Assembly: GCF_025200925.1 (NCBI RefSeq)
Contig: NZ_CP104174.1
Coordinates: forward strand, 806,001-870,000
Reading direction: 5' to 3'
DNA from: Bradyrhizobium sp. CB1015
GTDB taxonomy: Bacteria; Pseudomonadota; Alphaproteobacteria; Rhizobiales; Xanthobacteraceae
DNA length: 64,000 bases
The notes beneath the pieces are model-generated. The model was not told where the DNA came from. It did not search any database and worked only from the letters and a program-made list of their open reading frames with translations. Positions within the stretch are counted from its first letter, which is position 1. The number at the start of each line of letters is the position of its first letter. A program made the position numbers and the translations under genes. This document shows, piece after piece, positions 59,865 to 64,000 of the stretch.

Positions 59865-61181
59865 CTAATTCGGGACTTCCACGGCGGTTTCCACCGGCAG
59901 GGCGCCGCCGCGGATGCGGATTTCGCGGACCGGATAGGGAACCCGGATGCCCTCGCGCTTGAAGGCGTTCCACAGCTCCAGCATCACGTCGCTCTTGACC
60001 TTGTCCATGCCGTCGGGGTCTGCGATCCAGAAGGTCAGCGAGAACTTCATCCCGGCTTCGGCGAACTCGGTCAGGAGGCAGGTCGGCGGCTTGCCCTTCT
60101 GCGCGCGCGGATGGGCTTCCGCGGTCTCGGCTGCAAGGTTGCAGACCAATTTCGGGTCGGCGTCGTAATTGGTGCCGAAGGCGATCTTCACCAGCGTGTT
60201 CTTGTCGGTATAGGTCCAGTTGACGACCTTCTGCGTCACCAGATCCTCGTTCGGGACCAGGAATTCGCGCCCATCGCCGGCAGCGACCGAGATATAGCGC
60301 GTCTTCATCGCGCTGATGCGGCCGGTATTGTCGCCGATGGTGACGAGGTCGCCGGGCTTCACCGATTTGTCGGCAAGCAGGATGATGCCCGAGATGAAGT
60401 TGGCGACGATCTTCTGCAGGCCGATACCGATGCCGACGCCGACCGCGCCGGAGAACACCGCGAGCGCGGACAGGTCGATCCCGACCGCGCCGAGCGCGAT
60501 CACGATCGCGACCGTGAGCAGCCCGATGCGGATGATCTTGACCAGCAGCACCTGCACCGACGGTGTCAGATCGGTGGTCGAATTGATCCGGCTCTCGGCG
60601 AAATTGCTGGCGATGTTGGTGAGCCAGAGCGCGATCAGCAGCAGCGCGCCGGCCTTGAGCGCCAGGAGCGGGGTCAGCCTCAGGCCGCCGAGCACGATCG
60701 CGAAGGAATCCAACAGGTCGACCGTCGCATCGAGCTGGCCGACGATGGAGAGCGCGGCGACGAACCAGGCCGTGATCGACACCAGCTTGACGATGAAGGC
60801 GTTGCGCAGCACCGAGGTCACGAGCCGGATCACCAGCCAGGCGAAACCCAGCTTGGCTGCGACCATCAAGAGATAGGAGCGGCTCGGCCAGGTCGCGTGA
60901 TACATCACCACGCGCGAGACGATCACGAGCAGCGTGAACACCGCCGTCGAGGCGCTGGCGACCATGACCCGAACGAAGTGCCGGAGCGGCAGCGGCCAGC
61001 GCATCGCCAGCGAGGTCAGGTCGACACGGCTGCGAATGGCGGCTTCCGCGGCATAGGCGATGCCGGCCGCGGCCAGGATGAGGCCGAATTGCAGGTAGAA
61101 CCAGGGTGAGGAGATTTCCGCCCCGACGCTGCGTGCGGTGGTCTGCACGAACTCCATGAAGTCTTTGAGGTCCATGTCCAT
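59865..61181 (-). CDS. MscS-family mechanosensitive channel
   Basis: 438 residues from ATG 61181 (ATG 61175 is two codons on). Five or more membrane helices precede the pore helix FSGAVGVGIGIGLQKIVANFISGI, the MscS TM3 signature with the Gly/Ala packing. Next is the cytoplasmic vestibule (KPGDLVTIGDNTGRISAMKTRYISVAAGDGREFLVPNEDL). It opens on turgor to release solutes. The extra N-terminal helices place it with the larger YbdG/YnaI-type channels. It is divergent from the antiporter gene. Confidence 0.92.
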   Translation of the reverse strand: MDMDLKDFMEFVQTTARSVGAEISSPWFYLQFGLILAAAGIAYAAEAAIRSRVDLTSLAMRWPLPLRHFVRVMVASASTAVFTLLVIVSRVVMYHATWPSRSYLLMVAAKLGFAWLVIRLVTSVLRNAFIVKLVSITAWFVAALSIVGQLDATVDLLDSFAIVLGGLRLTPLLALKAGALLLIALWLTNIASNFAESRINSTTDLTPSVQVLLVKIIRIGLLTVAIVIALGAVGIDLSALAVFSGAVGVGIGIGLQKIVANFISGIILLADKSVKPGDLVTIGDNTGRISAMKTRYISVAAGDGREFLVPNEDLVTQKVVNWTYTDKNTLVKIAFGTNYDADPKLVCNLAAETAEAHPRAQKGKPPTCLLTEFAEAGMKFSLTFWIADPDGMDKVKSDVMLELWNAFKREGIRVPYPVREIRIRGGALPVETAVEVPN

Positions 61182-61390
61182 CGGGTCTCGTCGGCAAGCG
61201 GGGAGGAATTGATTCGAGGGCGCCGGACAATCCCACAAAGGGCGCGGCCGGGCCATCGATACACCGTGAAGTGATGCGCGTTAAGGCCGTAAAATACGGG
61301 CAGATTGCCGCGAAGGGCGAAAATGGGTTGGCGCGCGAGTCCACCGACGATAAGGATGAAATTCCAGCGATTTTTTTACCCGGAAGGTGG

Positions 61391-63184
61391 ATGGCTTCCC
61401 TCGACTCCGTCAGTCTCGCCATATTGCTCGGCGCCGTCCTCGTCATGGCCGGCATCCTATCGAGCCTGCTTGCGCTGCGCTTCGGCGCGCCCTTGCTGCT
61501 CGTCTTCCTGGTCATCGGCATGCTCGCCGGCGATTCCGGCCCCGGCCAGCTCCAGTTCGACGACGTCCGCACCACCTATCTGGTCGGCTCCGTCGCGCTC
61601 GCCCTGATCCTGTTCGACGGCGGCCTACGCACGCGCTTTGCCAGCATCCGCACGGTGCTCGCTCCGTCCCTCGTGCTCGCGACCGTCGGCGTGCTGCTGA
61701 CCGCGCTGGTCACGGCGCCGTTCGCCAAATACGCGCTCGACCTCAACTGGGCGGAGTCGCTGCTGGTCGGCGCCGTGGTGGCCTCGACCGATGCGGCCGC
61801 CGTGTTCCTCCTGGTGCACACCCAGGGCCTGCGTCTGCGCCCGCGCGTCGGCGCGACGCTGGAGGCCGAATCCGGCACCAACGATCCCTTCGCGATCTTC
61901 CTCACCTTGATGCTGGTGGAATACATCTCGGTCGGCTCGAGCTCGCCCGGCCATGTGCTGATGGAGTTCGTGCTGGAGGCGGCGCTGGGCGCCGTCGTCG
62001 GCGTCTTCGGCGGCCGCCTCGTCGTCATCGCGCTCAACAAGGTGGCCCTGCCGCAGGGCCTGCATGCGCCCTTCGTGACCACGGGCGCGCTCGTGATCTT
62101 CGGCGGCTCGCAGATCATGCACGCCTCCGGCTTCCTCGCCGTCTATCTCGCCGGCATCATCATCGGCAACCGGCCGACCCGCGCGCATAATTCGGTGGTG
62201 ACGTTCCTCGATGCCGCGACCTGGCTGGCGCAGATCGTGATGTTCGTGCTGCTCGGCCTTCTGGTCTCGCCGAGCCGGTTAGGGGCCAGCGTGCTGCCGG
62301 CGGTCGCCGTCGCGCTCGTCCTGATGCTGGTGGCGCGGCCGCTCGCGGTGTTCGTGTGCCTCTCGCCGTTCCGCTTCAACTGGCGCGAGAAGATCTTCAT
62401 CGCCTGGACGGGCCTGCGCGGCGCGGTCGCGATCTTCCTGGCCTCGATCCCGATGCTGGTCGGGCTGTCCAAGGCCTATCTCTATTTCGACGTCGCCTTC
62501 GTCGTCGTCATCATCTCGCTCCTGCTGCAGGGCTGGACCCTGGCGCCGGCTGCCCGCAAGCTGCACGTGGCGCTGCCGCGCGCCGAGCGCGGCCCGCGCC
62601 GCGTCGAATTGGATCTGCCCGGCCAGCTCGAGCAGCAGCTGGTCGGCTATCCGGTGCGGCCCAAGAGCCTGTATTTCCGCCGCGGTCTGATCCCGTCCTG
62701 GTCCAAGCCGACGCTCGTCATCCGCAACGAGAACATCCTGACGCCGACGGAAGCCGATCCGATCGCGCCGGGCGACTACATCTATCTGCTGGCGCCGCCG
62801 GAAAAGGCCGAGTCGCTCGACCGCTTCTTCGTCGACATGCAGCCGAGCACCGCGCCCGATCCGCATCTGCTCGGCGACTTCATGGTCTCCGGCGAGCATA
62901 CGCTCGCCGAGCTCGCCGCGATCTACGGCGTCAAGGTGAGCGAGGACGAGAGCAAGCTCACGCTCGCCGATTATTTCGACGTCCATCTCGACCGCGCCCC
63001 GAAGGAGGGCGCCGAGCTCGCGCTGGACGAGATCGTGCTGGTCGCCCGCAGCATCTCCGGTGGCCGCGTCAATGTCGTCGGCCTCCGCCTGCCCGAAGAG
63101 GACGAGACGCCGCCGCCGCTGACACGCACGCAGGCGCTGCGGAAGAAGCTCGCGGAGCTGTGGTCCTCGGTGGCGGGGGTTTGA
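61391..63184 (+). CDS. Potassium/proton antiporter, CPA1 NhaP2/CvrA type
   Basis: 597 residues from ATG 61391 (GGAAGG upstream). About 12 helices with ALILFDGGLRTRF, VASTDAAAVFLLVHTQGLRLRPRVGATLEAESGTNDPFAI (the ND pair of cation exchange) and the last-helix ARPLAVFVCL. The C-terminal cytoplasmic region at about 400-480 is TrkA_C-like (RRGLIPSWSKPTLVIRNENILTPTEADPIAPGDYIYLLAP), and the end resembles the CorC_HlyC domain. It probably exports K+ or Na+ in exchange for H+, with nucleotide control by the C-terminus. Confidence 0.92.
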   Translation: MASLDSVSLAILLGAVLVMAGILSSLLALRFGAPLLLVFLVIGMLAGDSGPGQLQFDDVRTTYLVGSVALALILFDGGLRTRFASIRTVLAPSLVLATVGVLLTALVTAPFAKYALDLNWAESLLVGAVVASTDAAAVFLLVHTQGLRLRPRVGATLEAESGTNDPFAIFLTLMLVEYISVGSSSPGHVLMEFVLEAALGAVVGVFGGRLVVIALNKVALPQGLHAPFVTTGALVIFGGSQIMHASGFLAVYLAGIIIGNRPTRAHNSVVTFLDAATWLAQIVMFVLLGLLVSPSRLGASVLPAVAVALVLMLVARPLAVFVCLSPFRFNWREKIFIAWTGLRGAVAIFLASIPMLVGLSKAYLYFDVAFVVVIISLLLQGWTLAPAARKLHVALPRAERGPRRVELDLPGQLEQQLVGYPVRPKSLYFRRGLIPSWSKPTLVIRNENILTPTEADPIAPGDYIYLLAPPEKAESLDRFFVDMQPSTAPDPHLLGDFMVSGEHTLAELAAIYGVKVSEDESKLTLADYFDVHLDRAPKEGAELALDEIVLVARSISGGRVNVVGLRLPEEDETPPPLTRTQALRKKLAELWSSVAGV

Positions 63185-63192
63185 TGTTTCCT

Positions 63193-63279
63193 CGTCATTG
63201 CGAGGAGCTCTTGCGACGAAGCAATCCAGACTACCGCCGCGGATAGACTCTGGATTGGTTCGCTTCGCTCGCAATGACG
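63193..63279. repeat. Palindrome of the CGTCATTGCGAG type
   Basis: Arms CGTCATTGCGAG (63193-63204) and CTCGCAATGACG (63268-63279) with a second pair GCAATCCAGA/TCTGGATTG inside, a common Bradyrhizobiaceae intergenic motif. It separates the antiporter and modC genes, which converge. Confidence 0.85.
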
Positions 63280-63297
63280 TAGGTGAGGCTGGGGGCT

Positions 63298-63960
63298 CTA
63301 CGCCAGCACCTTCACCCCGCCGAAGCTCGTCACCCGCCCCTGCTTCAGCACCACAATCTGCGTCGCGAGCTGGCGCAGCTCGGCGACGTCGTGGCTGACA
63401 TAGACCATCGGCACATTGGCCTCGTCGCGCAACCGCACCAGATAGGGCAGGATCTCGAGCTTGCGGCTCTCGTCGAGGGCGCCGAGCGGCTCGTCGAGCA
63501 GCAGGAGGCGCGGCTTCGACAGCAGCGCGCGGCCGAGCGCGACGCGCTGGCGCTCGCCGCCGGACAGCTTCCCGGGACGGCGATCCCTGAGCGCGCCGAT
63601 GTCGAGCAGGTCGACGATGCGCTTGTGCTGCGCCGGATCGGGCGCAAGTCCGTTCATCCGCCGCCCGTAGTCGAGATTCTGCGCCACGCTCAGATGCGGA
63701 AACAGCCGCGCATCCTGGAACACGTAGCCGATGCGGCGGCGGTAAGTGGGCACGTGAATGCCGGCCGCGGTGTCGTCGACGGTCTCGCCGTCGATCACGA
63801 TGGTGCCGCGATCGGGCCGCAGCAGCCCGGCGATCATGTTGACCAGCGAGCTCTTGCCGGCGCCCGAGGCGCCGAACAGCCCGATGACGCGCCTCTCGCT
63901 GCTGAAGGATGCGGAGAGCGAGAATTCGCCGAGCTGTTTTTCGACGTCGACGCGCAGCAT
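63298..63960 (-). CDS. modC: Molybdate ABC transporter ATP-binding protein, short form
   Basis: 220 residues from ATG 63960. Walker A LFGASGAGKSSLVNMI, Q loop VFQDARLFPHLSVAQN, signature LSGGERQRVALGRAL, Walker B LLLLDEPLGALD and VSHDVAEL are intact; the DARLFPHLSV segment is the ModC hallmark. The C-terminal TOBE/molybdate-binding domain of longer ModC (about 350 residues) is missing, so trans-inhibition by molybdate would not occur by that route. It starts two bases after the ModB tail. It powers uptake of molybdate for nitrogenase, nitrate reductase and other enzymes. Confidence 0.92.
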   Translation of the reverse strand: MLRVDVEKQLGEFSLSASFSSERRVIGLFGASGAGKSSLVNMIAGLLRPDRGTIVIDGETVDDTAAGIHVPTYRRRIGYVFQDARLFPHLSVAQNLDYGRRMNGLAPDPAQHKRIVDLLDIGALRDRRPGKLSGGERQRVALGRALLSKPRLLLLDEPLGALDESRKLEILPYLVRLRDEANVPMVYVSHDVAELRQLATQIVVLKQGRVTSFGGVKVLA

Positions 63961-63962
63961 GG

Positions 63963-63999
63963 TCAATTTCCGTGCAGGCGCGCGGTGGCGCGGCGGGCG
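63963..63999 (-). CDS. modB: Molybdate ABC permease, C-terminal end only
   Basis: The minus-strand frame into the window edge reads ARRATARLHGN and stops at 63963-63965, two bases before modC, as expected for modB in the modABC order. Only the last eleven residues are inside the window, so the call rests on context. Confidence 0.5.
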   Translation of the reverse strand, partial: ARRATARLHGN

Positions 64000-64000
64000 A

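Overview
The window is 64 kb of GC-rich chromosome. Codon use, gene families, many small Ala/Gly-rich secreted proteins and dispersed palindromes of the CGTCCCGG type all point to an alphaproteobacterium of the Bradyrhizobium/Rhodopseudomonas group (Nitrobacteraceae). This is an inference, since no ribosomal RNA gene is present. Most of the window looks like core metabolic and transport chromosome. The clearly accessory part is about 11.0-13.1 kb, where a tRNA-Arg gene is followed by an IS481-type insertion sequence and a leftover IS end.

Layout. 0-4.8 kb: the end of a ketopantoate-reductase-type gene, small secreted proteins, an RraA-like protein, a trypsin-like protease, a cupin and a TctC-type binding protein. 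5.0-10.4 kb: a class III cyclase fused to a TolB-like/TPR region, a PAP2/haloperoxidase-type protein that starts with sixteen Met-Gly pairs, and a convergent 819-residue HExxH protein. 10.5-12.6 kb: glyoxalase-fold protein, tRNA-Arg(CCT), IS481 element. 13.1-22.8 kb: amidohydrolase, a DoxX/DsrE/TlpA-like redox operon with a divergent LysR regulator, an esterase-like hydrolase with a divergent AraC regulator, acyl-CoA dehydrogenase, hydrolase, ketopantoate reductase family protein and enoyl-CoA hydratase. 23.2-27.5 kb: FAD oxidoreductase plus a complete NMT1-type ABC importer.

27.5-32.8 kb holds the most coherent pathway: gentisate 1,2-dioxygenase, a zeta-class GST (maleylpyruvate isomerase), a MarR regulator, a benzoate-CoA-ligase-type enzyme and a salicylyl-CoA-5-hydroxylase-type flavin monooxygenase. 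Together they suggest breakdown of salicylate (or a close relative) through its CoA thioester and gentisate. The two catabolic promoters carry the same 20-bp imperfect palindrome, probably the operator of the MarR protein encoded between them.

33-64 kb: Cys-rich secreted protein, quinone-oxidoreductase-type MDR, DAACS carrier with an orphan amino-acid binding protein, ATP-grasp protein, ferredoxin-NADP reductase, membrane-anchored glutamate-synthase-like protein, PilZ protein, CNNM/CBS protein, chemoreceptor, TauE/SafE permease, a two-barrel porin fusion, creatininase-family enzyme with a divergent second NMT1-type ABC importer and a 2-hydroxyacid dehydrogenase, a duplicated Inh-type protease inhibitor, Sel1 protein, RadC, DMT exporter, AdaA-like DNA repair regulator, methionine aminopeptidase, MscS channel, NhaP2-type antiporter, and the end of a molybdate transport operon (modC, tail of modB). 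Palindromic repeats sit in many gaps. In both ABC operons a palindrome separates the binding-protein gene from the ATPase gene.
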